Source of the DNA: Cheiracanthium punctorium
Taxonomy: Eukaryota; Arthropoda; Arachnida; Araneae; Cheiracanthiidae
Reading direction: 5' to 3'
Length of the DNA: 64,000 bases
Assembly (NCBI GenBank): GCA_038373885.1
Contig: JAWZYV010012238.1
Span: forward strand, 1-64,000
The notes below the pieces were generated by a model. The model saw nothing but the letters and a program-made list of their open reading frames with translations. It was not told the origin of the DNA and did no database searches. Below, one piece after another: positions 1-11,339 of this stretch (position 1 is the stretch's first letter; each line of letters opens with the position of its first letter). A program made the position numbers and the translations under genes.

Positions 1-334
1 GGGTATATATGTTATAAACTACCGTCGCAAGACCGGTATTGATTTTGGTGTGCATAGGACTTATAGTTTTTTTACAGGGCTACGACAAAGATTTCTTTTA
101 CATTATGGCCGATGGGGAGAAATTCTTGCAAGTGCGCTAGCGTTTAAACGGCGCATTTGATGGAGCTTCAATTTGGTATATATGTTTGAATTATTCATCG
201 ATTAAAATTTATTTAAATGCTTGGTCATGATCTTAATCGTAAGTGTTCGGAAAGTCGAGTGGAGACACTCCAGATTTTTTTAAATTTCACGACCCCCGAA
301 ACAATATTAACAAATTAAGCAGTTTGCCGTTTGA

Positions 335-528
335 ATCTTTTCAGAATGTCTTTATTAACAAAATGCACTAAAGAAAAAACAAGAAAAACAAAATGACGAC
401 TATATATTTTAATTATGTAACTTTTTACTGTTTCATCATTGCTTGCGAACTCTCTCTCTCTCTGCAGCACTTTTTGAATTGTAAAAAGGAGTTTCCAAAT
501 TCCTTAACTGCGAGAAACGATCTTTTAT
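335..528 (-). other. 3' UTR and poly(A) signal of the minus-strand gene
   Basis: Directly after the stop codon at 529-531 (minus strand) the sequence turns AT-rich. A canonical AATAAA lies about 175 nt downstream, seen as TTTATT at 351-356 on the plus strand. This supports a short 3' UTR ending near 330-340. A (TC)n tract at about 450-463 lies inside it. The UTR boundary is inferred. Confidence 0.5.
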
Positions 529-820
529 CTATTCGCTGCTGAACGGATCGTATCTTGGATTCGGAGCTAACTGGAACTGGTGCCCGAGTTTGTCTGGCAT
601 GGTCAACTTTTTGGTCGTCAAACGCTTGGTGACCATCTTAAACGGGACGCAGCAATCTCCACGTAGACGATATCCGGTCGTAGACGAAGGAAGCGTAGAG
701 CCTTCTTCGCTGAAGAAAGATGTCCTGTCCGGCAACGCAAATACCCGGGTTCCATCCCGGCAGGGCATGGGCCAAGGCCGGATCTCTCGTCTATAGTACA
801 AACTTCTGTCGTCTTCTTCC
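529..820 (-). CDS. last coding exon of an unrecognised gene (96 residues plus stop)
   Basis: Reading right to left, a pyrimidine-rich tract ending TTATTTTCAG (rc of 821-830) gives a good acceptor at 821. The open frame then runs 96 codons to a TAG at 529-531. The exon enters with one base of a split codon (phase 2), so earlier exons must lie to the right. It starts EEDDRSLYYRREIRPWPMPC, is rich in Arg, Pro and Ser, has cysteines near residues 20 and 52-53 (a CC pair), and ends NPRYDPFSSE. It is clearly less AT-rich than its surroundings, and an AATAAA follows about 175 nt past the stop. I do not recognise the family. No transmembrane segment or repeat is visible. I could not place the upstream exons, which may be far away or outside the window. 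The overlapping plus-strand frame at 590-796 is probably a shadow. Confidence 0.6.
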
Positions 821-906
821 CTGAAAATAATATAATGGTAACAATAAATGATACTGGTGGAGTAACAGAGCTTCTGAAATACAATCACCCAGCAGCAGAT
901 ATAATT

Positions 907-990
907 CTCCAAGATGGATCCAAGATCCATCTTGGAGATCTTTGGATCTTTGAGCTGCCCTCAAACATCTCCAAGATCCATCTTGGAGAT
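907..990. repeat. two short inverted repeats of one motif
   Basis: 907-937 is a 14 bp stem (CTCCAAGATGGATC, then CAA, then its complement). 967-990 is an 11 bp stem (ATCTCCAAGAT) around CC. Both are built from the same AAGATGGATC/GATCCATCTT word, which recurs to about 1015. This looks like a small palindromic array upstream of, or in an intron of, the minus-strand gene. Function unknown. Confidence 0.6.
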
Positions 991-1049
991 CTTTGAATCC
1001 AAGACGGATCTTGGTTCCAAATCTTCGAAACGTTTACATTCGAACGCGT

Positions 1050-3020
1050 ATGCACGTAAAATACATCATTCCTATAGACCAGACCAGGGTTTCTAAAACT
1101 GCGCCCGTACGAAGATGGCTAGCACTCCGTGAAAAAAGCAATCTCGTCGTCTTAAAGGGGGTGCTCTTTGAAAATTGATAGACTCTGAGCTTGTTCCGTG
1201 AGAGATTATGTTTAAGAAACCCTGCTACAGACGTTTGCAGTCCAAAAGCATAGTTGCGGTCTTGGCGTAATCTAATGTCGCCAAGCAAGTTTCGGTAGTC
1301 GCTATAAATTCCAAGTACCCAATAAATTAAAATGCTTTTGCTAATAATGCTAATAATAATACATTTGAGAGCATTCAGTCAATTAATTGGCGCAGTAGTA
1401 TTTGCAAAATCTTGGTGACTGTAAAAAGGATGGAATTTTTCTTTCGAAATTGTGGCTGACGGAACAATATGGCACTCCGGACGGTTCCTTCTCTTCAAAC
1501 TACAAGAATCAGCCCGATCATAGCAGACAAAATTTCAAAAATCGACAAGGAGTGGCCTAAAGCTGCTACTAGGAAAACAAGTTCTGTCACACCCCCCTCC
1601 CCCCCCGGAAAGCTTAGATATTTGTCATTACGGCTAAATGAAACATTCCGCCGTGCTAAATATGCCAACCTGCCGACCTGCCAACCTGCTGAAGATTATG
1701 TATAGGAATACACAGACAATTGTTTTAATCGAAACTATAATGGAAATGATTATTGATTGTATAGATAAATCGCCAGTGACAAATATCCAAGCTGTGCCTT
1801 TGCCTTTTTTTACAAAAATTTCTATTTTTATGGGAACAGCTTTAGTATCATCCATTTTTGACGATGTTCTGTCTTGGCGTTAAATTAATGTCGCCATACT
1901 ATATATTTCTTTTTCTTTAAGAGTAATGTAAAATTTTGTATTGTATATTTGTCGATTTTAAATCCCCGGACATTCACTTGATATTTCCTTCACTGGGGGG
2001 GGCGGCTCTGCCCCCCTAATCCCCGATTTTTTTTACTTTAAATATTACACAACTATTTGCACCAACAACAAATTCCTACAGCAATTGGCTGATTGAAATT
2101 TGATGTCTAAGCAACAGGTAAACAATAGCTAACTATTGTCATATTACGTCATTTATCGCGCCAAAGAAAAAAGGGATGATATGGAAACTGTACATTTATA
2201 GGCAAGGTATAGCGTAAAATAGCGGAACAGCTTGGACGTTCACCATCCATTCCATAGTGACTTTTTCATTATTTGGCGATTTAAGCAAGCGCATAGGCGA
2301 TAATCATTTCTCATTAAGATGGCCATTAAAACAGTTCCCCATACATCCTTATGCATAATTCTTGGCAGATGAGATGGCGTCTTTTGCACCTCGAAATATT
2401 TTATCCTGTTTGTGGCAAATGTCCCAAACTGTCCCATCAATATTAATATTTAAAAATTATGCTTAATACATAGTGAGTTTTTGCTTTCTCAAACTCACTT
2501 TGCTGATTCTGAATTTTGATTCTGACTCATATTTATCTGGTTCACAAAGAAAGCAAGAGTTGAGTTATTTTATAAATGAACCAGTGTTCAAGTATTAATG
2601 GAACATAATCGGAATCCGAGAACTTTCGGAATCCTGTCGATAGTGCTGCAAAGTAAACAAACCTACTCTCAGAGATTGCAAAATACATGGAGTGAAAAGA
2701 ACTCCCCCTGTCACGTGTCATGGAGTTTTCGGAATCTTATCGGATCTCGGATTCCGGTTTGCTGGGAAACGCCCTTAGGCAAGGCTCTATTGTGGCGTTG
2801 AGTGAATATCTCCAGTATGGTGTTGAGTGAATAAATTGTTTTGCTTATTAAATACTGCTGAAATCTGTTCAAGTGGGCAACGACGTTAATTTTGCATTTA
2901 GAACTGTTATAGTGTCTTGTTGTAGGGTGTATCTATCTCCCTTTTGATGTGAAACGTCTTTAAAATCCCACGCGGGTACCAAGCTATAGAAAACTGGACC
3001 GCAAGGTCTACATACCCTTT
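1050..3020. other. no gene recognised
   Basis: Open frames here are short and show no coding character or splice support. Two similar words, gtcttggcgt-aa-taatgtcgcca, occur near 1258-1285 and 1870-1894 and suggest old repeat copies. Nothing else is identifiable. Confidence 0.4.
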
Positions 3021-3024
3021 CAGC

Positions 3025-3808
3025 CAGTGGCGCACCCAGGATTTTAGTTGGGGGGGTGTGCTGGGCTACAAATACTCCTCTATAGTGAGCTCTATTATAC
3101 TTACAACTCTCTTATAACGTCAAAATATTCTGAACCACTTGACTTGCCCATAGAACGCAAGCCCACAGTGGTGTAGACAGAAAATTTTCATGGGAGGGGG
3201 GTTAAGACTACTTCAACTCATATATATGTATAGGTGTGTGTGATAAGGGAGTGAAGAATATACATTTTGTATGGCAAAAATTCTTCATGGGGGGGGGGGG
3301 TTGTGACCAGAGACGGCCCGAGGGACGTGCCGGGCCCCAGGCGAAGATCAAGAGTGGGGCCTCTTCTCTATCATGTCTTATGAGATAGCAATAAAATGGC
3401 CCACTAGCGAGGCCTCTATAAGCGCGAGCCTTAGGCGATCGCCAACATTCGCATCCCACCTTAGGCCGGCCTTGTTGTGACCCCCTAACCTCCCCTTGGC
3501 TACGCCACTGCAATCTCACTATCAATGCAGCTCCTTAGAATCATAAATAATTATCTGATCTTGTCAGTGGAGCTGTAATCGAGTTAAACAGTGTTTCAGA
3601 CACTAACTGTAAGTATTTATTTAAAAACTAGAGTCTTTTTTTGGTAAAAAATACTTTTAGAAATAATTTGAAAGCAATTAAAAAAAAATAAAATACTTTA
3701 ATTCATAGTGACAATTTTCAATTTTTAAAGATTTTCACTTCTAACACTTCACCCTTACAGGGGGTGGAGGGCTTTAGCCCCCATAGCCCCCTCCGTGGGT
3801 GCGCTTAT
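3025..3808. repeat. interspersed repeat X, copy 1 (CAGTGGCGCACCC ends)
   Basis: The left end CAGTGGCGCACCCAGG is matched by an inverted right end near 3795-3808 (CCGTGGGTGCGCTTATG), so this looks like a short non-autonomous TIR element. A second copy at 9580-10005 shares the interior, for example the tracts reading ctacaaatactcctct and ttagaaataatttgaa. It codes for nothing visible. It is interrupted by another element at 3166-3510, which the second copy lacks. Confidence 0.65.
3166..3510. mobile_element. hAT-like MITE nested in repeat X
   Basis: Ends are CAGTGGTGTAGAC and GGCTACGCCACTG, an imperfect terminal inverted repeat. Flanks CAAGCCCA and CAATCTCA form a degraded 8 bp target duplication. 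The uninterrupted copy of the host repeat near 9700-9720 reads straight through this point, so it is an empty-site control. 8 bp duplications with CAGTG ends fit the hAT superfamily. No transposase is encoded. Confidence 0.6.
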
Positions 3809-3879
3809 GCTTTCAGCTAGGGTGAATGGGTCAAAGAAGAGGAATCTTAAAAATGGTGTGTCTTTTTATTGATGAGAGC

Positions 3880-4041
3880 GCCTCCAGAGCATTAGGCTGT
3901 CGATCTAATGCTCTGGAGTTTTGGTCGGTTTTCTGGACGAGCTATGTAAATACGCATTAGAAACCCTTAAACGTCCTCTGACCAGGCCCTTCATCTCCTC
4001 CCCATGCTAGGCAGATGGCCCTTGCGCAGCTTTGACACAGC
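3880..4041 (+). mobile_element. tRNA-derived SINE, 5'-truncated copy with a local hairpin
   Basis: It carries the SINE body words (gctgtcgatctaa, tctggagttttgg, acgcattagaaaccctt, ggcagatggc) but lacks the promoter head. A perfect 14 bp inverted repeat, CTCCAGAGCATTAG at 3882-3895 and its complement at 3905-3918, replaces the normal upstream part. The same SINE segment is folded back in the copy at 55.1 kb. Confidence 0.6.
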
Positions 4042-4044
4042 ACA

Positions 4045-6100
4045 CAAACAAGCAAACGAACGAAAGCGAGCAGGTTAAACTTACGTTCAAGATTATAAAA
4101 AAAAAAAAAAGAAAGGCCAGCTTATGCTTAGTCAATTTCTGCTCATTCTGATAAAATGATTCACCCTAATTTATCGCCCCCTATCAAAACTTTTTCTGGA
4201 TCTACCCACTGGCTTTTTTTCCCAATTATTACTGCTTGTAGAAATCGAATCTGTGTTTACGGTAAAAGCGAAGAGTCTTTGAAGTCGTCGTCCAAAGTAA
4301 AGGTCACTCCACCTTTGCAAGTGAGTCTCTTTCTTTCTGGAATGATGCAATATCGCTTCCGCGTTGCAAGTGGACTTCAACGGACAAAATTTATATAAAT
4401 AACAGCTAAAAACTGCGCCATTTTAATTCACTTCTGGCATGGGTGTTGTAACATAGATTTTTGGGATAAGTTGTGCACGGGAAGCCATGAGAGTAGTCTT
4501 GGTTTCTCTGACATTGTGAAATACATTGTGTGTGTGCATTTTTCTGTGAGTGTCATAAATTGACGTTGGAATAATGAGAAATTGTCTTCTATAAGTGCTT
4601 GACAGAGGGACTACTCTTACCAATATATAATTTTCATACAGCTTTTGTTTAACAAAGTTTCATACCTTTTTCTAGTCCGTCATACCTTTTTCTAGAATCC
4701 TGTATGTGCATAAGATATATGCTATGAATGAATTAATTCCGGTGCACGACGAAGATTGTGTTGGTTGTGCCAATTATGTACGAAAGCCTAAGTAAAACGT
4801 TCTTTCAGTTGGCCAGCATTCATCCATGTTACAACAGGGGAAAAAACAAACCTACCAAAATTTCAGATAACTAGCTCCACCGACTCTGGTTCAAAATGAA
4901 GTTCTGACCAGAACTGTGATTTACCAGTCTTACTTAGTCACGTACAAAAGTTCATCGACTATTGATGGCGCCTTAAGTAATACAAGGAAAAAAATGCAAT
5001 ATTTTCACTGGGTGAGAATTAGGTTTTCTATTACGAAGTCAGTGGGCACAAAAGGATAAGTAGTCTCATGACCCAATGAAATTGAATATAAATCTCTTTA
5101 AAACTTTCAATAATCTTCCACTTAAACAGTCAGTTCTTCATGTATTTATATGGATCACATAAATGTACATTGTGTGTGACTGTCCTTTATCCTATGACAT
5201 GCGCACATGATACAATTTTGGAAGAATATCCATTGGTATTTTTATTAAGATTGTAAGCAAAATTATGTATGCACGCAAAACTTTGTTGACGGAGAATAAC
5301 GAAGCCCTTCAGCACTTCCTACAGTGGTAATCAAAGTTTCTGAGTTTCCTCAAAATATGCTCAAATCATATTATTTTACGCTGTAACATCTAATAATACT
5401 CTTGTACTATCGATATTAGACAGCTGAGGTAATCATAAACATTCTGTGTTGGCGCATTCTGAAATTGAAGCCACCTCACGATAGAAAGCGAGAGTAATAT
5501 GTACCTCTGCTTTAGAGGTCACTCAGAGAAAAAAGAGAAAAAAAAAAAAAGAAGGGCGTCTTTTTTTAAATGATGCAACATCGCTTCACCGTTGCAAGAA
5601 GATTTAAAGGGTTAAATTATGAAAACAGTGAATACTACATCATTTTGATTGTCTTCTAGCATGTGCGCGACATGAGACAAGCAAGTGGAAGGAGTAATAT
5701 ATTCATTTTAAAAATTCAGCAGTGTTTGTGATTTCCACGAAATGAAATTGGATTAATGTTTTTTCTAAAAGTGTCTTGGAGAGATGAAAAGGTGCTGATT
5801 TATATGCATGATTTATAGGTGTGCTGAAATATATTTGTTACCTGAATTGGAGTGTGTGTAAAAAACCATGGGCGTGAAAGGAGTCTGTGTTTATGACAAA
5901 ATCAAGTCGGATTATTCACTTTTAAGGTTTGCCATGTAAGTTATGTTTAAAATTTAAATATGTACTCATATTTTTTTTTTAATATAATAACGTCGAGTAT
6001 CATAGGAATGGTTGAGAGACCAACCAGGCCTGATTGACGCACAGGTCAATTAGGCCGTGACCTAGGGCCTCTAAATTTTAGGGGCCCTAAAATGATTAAA
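4045..6100. other. no gene recognised; small dispersed similarity
   Basis: AT-rich, with no convincing coding frame. 4310-4375 and 5560-5605 share the words aatgatgcaa/aaatgatgca, tatcgcttc/catcgcttc and cgttgcaag, so both are probably remnants of one repeat. Nothing else can be supported. Confidence 0.4.
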
Positions 6101-6106
6101 ATAGAT

Positions 6107-6277
6107 CAGTGGCGTAGTCAAGGGAGGGGGATAAGGATGTCATAACCCCCCCCTCCGATGAGTAATTGTTTGCCATACAAAATGCATATTCTTCATTCCC
6201 TTATCACACTCACGTATACATATATGTGAATTGCAGTAGTCATAACCCCCTATGAAAATTTTATGGCTACGCCACTA
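6107..6277. mobile_element. short hAT-like MITE with 8 bp target duplication
   Basis: Starts CAGTGGCGTAGTC and ends GGCTACGCCACTA, an inverted repeat with one terminal mismatch. It is flanked on both sides by AAATAGAT (6099-6106 and 6278-6285), a perfect 8 bp duplication as hAT transposases leave. The interior is G-rich then C-rich with no coding capacity. Related elements lie at 3166-3510 and 32922-33097. Confidence 0.75.
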
Positions 6278-6639
6278 AAATAGATCTTTTTCTATTTAAA
6301 AAAAATTAGCATAAAAGCATCAATGACATAAATATTGAAGCATTTTTACGACACATGCCGCAATGGATAACACAAAGTACATTTATCTCGATCAGACAGT
6401 AAACTTTGGATAATGTTTATCTTAAAAATTTATGGACAAGAGAGGGGGTTGAACTCTCCTCCCCCTCTGTATGCCACCTCGAACAAATATTTGTACCCAG
6501 TGACTTATATGCGTCAAGAAAATATGACTGTATAGGGGCCACAAAAAGTTCTAGTCCTAGGGACTCCGAAGACCTTAAACTTACCCTGGAGACCAGGAAA
6601 AAAGACTACCTTGTCTCGCATAGACACTGCAAGCTTTGG

Positions 6640-6745
6640 CTTGTATCTCGAAATCCATACGGCGTTAGAACCCCTTAAAAAGTCCTTCGCCCAAGGCACC
6701 CCTCCGTAGGCAAATAGCACTCGAGCAGCTTTGCCGTCATACACA
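6640..6745 (+). mobile_element. SINE 3' fragment
   Basis: Matches the family body from ggcgttagaaccccttaaaa through cgcccaaggcacccctcc to gagcagctttgcc. The promoter half is missing. Upstream sequence (6406-6640) is unrelated. Confidence 0.55.
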
Positions 6746-7316
6746 ATACAATACAATACAAAATTCATACGCCCCGAAGTAACGGGATATGGCCTGTCTT
6801 ATCTCTGCTGAACAGTTGCAAATACCCGTCTCGCATCGACGCCTAGCTCCCCACCCTCTCCCCTCCCTATGTTTATATTGTTACTATGATAATTTTACTT
6901 TTTGAGACATTCTCTCCATATTTATCATTGATTTCAGTTTTCCATTTTCGATACAAAGCATTGTTTTGTATCCAACTGGCAGAAACGATTCCTTGAACCT
7001 CGTTCGATTAAAAATTCAAAGTGATGCGCATTGCCATTGCTCTTCTGCAAAAACTGAGATAGAGTGCCGGCTATAACAATAGGGAGAAGGATAGAATCTC
7101 ACTTATACCCCATATAGTGGTTACTTTTAAAATATAGAATGCAAGTTTTGGAAATGCGTCCTGAAAGAACTTATTTCTTGGATCGTGGAATTATACACCT
7201 CTATTAAAAGATAGCCTAATTTTTTTGAACGGACTTAAAAGTATAATACAATTTCTCCTAGTCCTTAAAAACGATTTAGATCCGTATACATATAGACTAC
7301 TCTAAAAATTTGTGAC

Positions 7317-7720
7317 GAACCAATGGCCGAGTGAATAGACGCTCAACGTTGGTAGTTGTAGGGACATAAAATTAAGACGCGAGACGAAAAATAGGCGTCT
7401 CGCGTCTCGCAAAATAGCCCAAAAGCTTTGTCTTGTCTCTCAAAATCCCTATATCGTAATGTTAAAAATGTGTGTCTCGTCTCGCAAAAAAAGCTGTAAA
7501 TCTCTGTCTCGTCTCGCAAAAAATCGTCTCGCGTCCATCCCTAGGTAGATGGCTAAAGTGTGACGATCCAAGGTTCTAGCCTACCAAGCGGCAGTCGATC
7601 TAAAGTTCTGGAGTTTTGGGAAGTTTCCTCTGGATATAACGTGAATACGTGTTCGAATACCTTAAAAAACCCTCCGCCCAAGGTACTCCTCTTTAGGAGG
7701 TCGTCTTGCAGCTTTTCTTA
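7317..7720 (+). mobile_element. tRNA-derived SINE, near full length, split by a MITE
   Basis: The head ccaatggccgagtgaataga resembles a Pol III A box. The B-box-like ccaaggttctagcc lies beyond the insertion, followed by the body words tctggagttttggg, aacgtgaatacg and cgcccaaggtactcctc. The sequence at 7359-7543 is foreign. Other copies of the family read head-to-body without it. Confidence 0.7.
7359..7543. mobile_element. MITE inserted in the SINE (GACGCGAGACGA repeats)
   Basis: Ends are TAGGGACA and CATCCCTA, with subterminal inverted GACGCGAGACGA and TCGTCTCGCGTC. Flanks ggtagttg and ggtagatg are a near-perfect 8 bp duplication of SINE sequence, which suggests hAT mobilisation. The interior repeats tctcgtctcgca several times. 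No coding capacity. Confidence 0.65.
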
Positions 7721-7878
7721 ATCAACCAAAAAACTATCTAAAAATTTGTGATCGTGAATTTTTAATAACTGTGAACATTCTTGTAAGATTTAAAATGACC
7801 CTTGAGAATAATTAAGAGTAAAAACGAACAAACAAACAAACAAGAAAAAAACCGTTTTCTACAGAACGCCTATTGTTC

Positions 7879-8187
7879 TTAACCCTTTGAGGCGCAACCC
7901 TTTCCCAATGCTGAAAAAAGGGCAAAGGCTGCCCTTTTTTCAGCATTGGGCAATCTATCCTGCTGTTCTCGCATTCTTCCATTTTTCAGCAGATGATAGT
8001 GCTTTTAAAAATAATAGTGACTATTTCTTTACGGGAAATGACCTTCTAAAAAGTAAAACATTCTCGTGGAGCTATGTCACCCGCAGCTATTTTTATAGAA
8101 ACCAAATCTATTCTTCGTGACGGGCAACTGTCAAAACGTCAGAGTTTGGTGTTCCCAGGGTGGGAACACTGGGCGTTAAAGGGTTAA
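7879..8187 (+). mobile_element. piggyBac-like MITE, internally deleted copy
   Basis: Flanked by TTAA at both ends, with CCCTTTGAGGCGC at the left and the inverted GGGCGTTAAAGGG at the right. The long palindrome seen in other copies has collapsed here to a short inverted repeat (caatgctgaaaaaagggca and complement). The shared body, from tctcgcattcttcca to cagtcaa-acgtcagagttt, is present. The 77-codon frame across it is chance. TTAA targets with CCC..GGG ends are the piggyBac hallmark. Confidence 0.75.
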
Positions 8188-8552
8188 ACGTGTTAGACTG
8201 GCAAGGGAACAGGAATTTGTCAGCATGCCCCTTGGACGAATCTACAGAGTATGGGGAAAAAGAGTTTGAGATCACTGATCGGACTAAGGAGAATGGGTAA
8301 TTGAAAAATACTTCAAAAATATTTCGGTTTAATTGAAAAATATTTGCAAAAATATTTCGGTTTACAGAATTAACATTGGATCTCTCTTTATGTGAAAAAA
8401 GGAAAAAAAAAAAAACTTTCCAGATTTTTCAAAAATTGTCGATTGAAATTTTCTGAAAATATTTATCGGACTAGCCTAGTCCCCGAAGTCCATCGACTGT
8501 ACGTCAATGCTGGAAATATAGATGTACTTTAAAATAATTTTTTCAGAAAAGT

Positions 8553-8681
8553 GTACATACGCGCTTAAAAAAAAAGAACTAAATTCGCTCCGAAGGAACT
8601 AAATTAGCTCAGAAGGCTTTTAATTCTTAAAAGAGCTAATTTGGCTCTTTTTTTTTTTTAAAGCGTGTACTCACATACATT
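8553..8681. repeat. small foldback element
   Basis: The left arm gtacatacgcgctt-A(n)-gaactaaattcgctc faces a right arm gagctaatttggctc-T(n)-aaagcgtgtac in inverse order, so the whole 130 bp can fold. Probably a MITE. No target duplication was resolved. Confidence 0.5.
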
Positions 8682-9282
8682 ACACTGCTCTCTCAGTTAT
8701 TGGAACTTCGGAACTCCGAACACTACCATAATCCGAAATGGAAAAGGTAAAGTAGTCGGCATTTGAAGGGGAAAATTATCTGTTTGGGGAGAAGAGAGGG
8801 AGAGGGGAATTTTCCCTTTAAAAATCAACACATGCGGTGATAATACGAATTTTCTACGTAACAACAACATTTATTCCTGTTAATTTCCCTAAATCCTTCG
8901 CCTCCATTCGCTAATGCAAAATGAAATATTAGATCTAGCGACGGCACAATCTTAATCGAAATAAATTCTTAATCGAGAGATCATTCGGATGTTTTGAATT
9001 GACTCTCTCCTTAATGATTCATTCGTTTATTCTTAACTAAGTGGCAGTATGATGAAAGAGCGGTGAGGAATAATGTTGAATTTAAAAAATAAATAAATAA
9101 ACAGTAGTTTTTCTGATTTTTAAAAGAAAAATTGACATCACATACATATGCCATGCAATCAATATTTATATTGATATTTTACCAGATTTCTAAAAGACGT
9201 GAATGACAAGGATTGAAAGCATATATCTTGAAAATAAAGTTTATTTTGATCTAAATCATAGAATCAGTGGTTATGCCACTGA

Positions 9283-9475
9283 AAATGGTAGATGGCCGAA
9301 GTGTGGAGGTCCCAGGTTTAGGTCCCATCGCGCGGCTGTCGATCTAACGGTCTGGAGTTTTGGTAGGTTTTCTCCAGATGTAACGTGAATACGCGTTAGA
9401 ACCCCTTAGAAAGTCCTCCTACCAAGGCAGGCCCCCCTTAGGCAGATCGCCATAGAGTAGCGTTGCCTTAATCAC
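9283..9475 (+). mobile_element. tRNA-derived SINE, head-truncated
   Basis: Starts inside the head at tagatggccgaagtgtggag and continues through the B-box-like region, gcgcggctgtcgatctaacg, tctccagatgtaacgtgaat and acgcgttagaacccctta to gcgttgcctta. It is one of the best-preserved bodies in the window. Confidence 0.7.
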
Positions 9476-9579
9476 ACACAACAACTAAATCATAGAATAT
9501 TAAAAAAATAACAAAATGCATTGAATGTGTACAATAAGTTTAACATTGTGTGTATCCAATAATAATATAGTGTTCTATT

Positions 9580-10005
9580 CAGTGGCGCACCCATAATTTT
9601 AGTTTAGGGGGGCTGGACTACAAATACTCCTCTGTAGTGACCTCTATTATACAACTCTCTTATAGCGTCAAAATATTCGGAACCACTTGACTTGCCCATA
9701 GAACACAATCTCTCTCAATGTAACTCCTTATAGAATCATAAATAATCATCTGATCTTTCCAGTGACGTTATAATCGAGTTAAACTGTGTTTCCTACACTA
9801 ACTGTAAATATTTATTTAAAAACCAGAGTCTTTTTTTTGGTAAAATATATTTTAGAAATAATTTGAAGGCAATTAAAAAAAAATAAAATACTTTAATTCA
9901 TTAGTGACAATTTTCAAATTTTAAAGCCTTTCACTTTTAACACTCCACTTTTAGGAGGGGGGGGGGGGCTTTAGCCGCCGGAGCCCCCTACGTGGGTGCA
10001 CCTGT
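9580..10005. repeat. interspersed repeat X, copy 2
   Basis: Same ends (CAGTGGCGCACCC, then cgtgggtgcacctgttg) and interior as the copy at 3025, but without the nested MITE. It therefore records the pre-insertion state of that site. Non-coding. Confidence 0.65.
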
Positions 10006-10221
10006 TGAATGTACTACTACATGTTTTTTAGATTTTATGCAACCCGAATTTTTCAATCATCAAGCAACCCCCTTTTCCCGGCAACAGCTGGTTGGGATTA
10101 TCGAGAGAGTACTGCAGCGTTTATTTTAACTTTGATAAATGGTTATTCTTGAATACCTACTAATTAATAAACAACAACAAAAAAAAAAAAAAGACTCTGT
10201 TCATACCCATAGACTTCAGAT

Positions 10222-10222
10222 C

Positions 10223-10259
<37 letters not shown>
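10222..10259. repeat. (TAA)n microsatellite
   Basis: About twelve uninterrupted TAA units. A pure C run follows at about 10560-10573. Confidence 0.9.
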
Positions 10260-10262
<3 letters not shown>

Positions 10263-11004
10263 CCGAACGCTGACAAAAGAACGGCCCGCGGGCCTTTCAG
10301 GGTTTAGGCTTCAGATTAGGCCCTGAAATTTCAGATCTCTATTCAAAGGAGTGGATAATAAAGTACAACCCATTTCCCCCTTCCTCCCTCAATAAAATAA
10401 TCTTTTTTCTCCAGATTAAAAAGTGAATCTTAGAGATATTTCACAAAGCAATTATGGCAAGAAAGACGAATATTCAGATCCCATGCGGAAAAAAAGTATA
10501 TGCATTTTTCATATAACGATTGAAAATTTTAGCATGTATGGATTGTGTCTGGAAAGTACTCCCCCCCCCCCCCTTAAGACGCGTCACTGGAAACAACTGG
10601 TTTATTGAATTTTTTTAAGGGTGTGGTGCGAATCGTAGCTGTCTTTCTTTTTCTGTGGGTCAATTCATTTATCAGATCCCCTTAAAATTTCCTTTGCACC
10701 CACCCACCCCATTAAAAATCTTAGTGGCACAGTTTGCACCGTCAACGTACTCCCTGAGCATTCCTGCAATTTGTATGGGGCTGAGAGAAATACTTTTATA
10801 CTTTTTAATAAATAGCTTTAAAAATGTCATATATTATTTTTTAGAATTTAAATTACTATTTTCATTTTTTTAGTTTTGTGTCTAAAATTTTTACGATTTG
10901 GAAATGGTTCAAAATTTAAAGAAACTATTGCAGTAGATTTATTTATTTTAGTGCTGCCATCTAACGGCAATAAAAGGAAAGCTTTCTTAAATGAAAATAT
11001 ATAG

Positions 11005-11007
<3 letters not shown>

Positions 11008-11042
<35 letters not shown>
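11008..11042. repeat. (CT)n microsatellite
   Basis: About seventeen uninterrupted CT units next to a SINE. Its function, if any, is not visible. Confidence 0.9.
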
Positions 11043-11043
<1 letters not shown>

Positions 11044-11109
11044 TTAGGACGAGTAACGTGGGATTTTATTTTGTGGCAATCAATATTAAACTAAATATTG
11101 TCTGACATA

Positions 11110-11330
11110 GTTGATCCATCACCGAGTGGATAAGATACTGGACACTGGTAGGTCTCTTAAGTGTGAAGGAGCAGGACTCTGGCCTACAGCGCGGCTGTCG
11201 ATTTAGCGATCTGGAGTTTTGGCCCGTTTTCTCCAGATGTAACGTGAATACGCGTTAGAAACCTTTAAAAGGCCTCCGTACAAGACATTCCTCCCTTTGG
11301 AACATAGACTTAGTGTGTTTTGCCTTAACA
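11110..11330 (+). mobile_element. tRNA-derived SINE
   Basis: Head ccatcaccgagtggataaga (A-box-like), then agcgcggctgtcgattta, tctggagttttgg, tctccagatgtaacgtgaat and acgcgttagaaac, ending at tgttttgccttaac. This is essentially the whole unit. Confidence 0.7.
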
Positions 11331-11339
11331 AAAGCAAAA

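Noticed and set aside
590..796. 68-codon plus-strand frame
   Set aside because: It is antisense to the better supported minus-strand exon and has no splice or promoter support.
7887..8120. 77-codon frame and similar frames at 18200, 19954, 21068, 28150, 28279 and 62354
   Set aside because: All lie inside copies of the TTAA-flanked MITE. Their resemblance to each other reflects the repeat, not a protein family.
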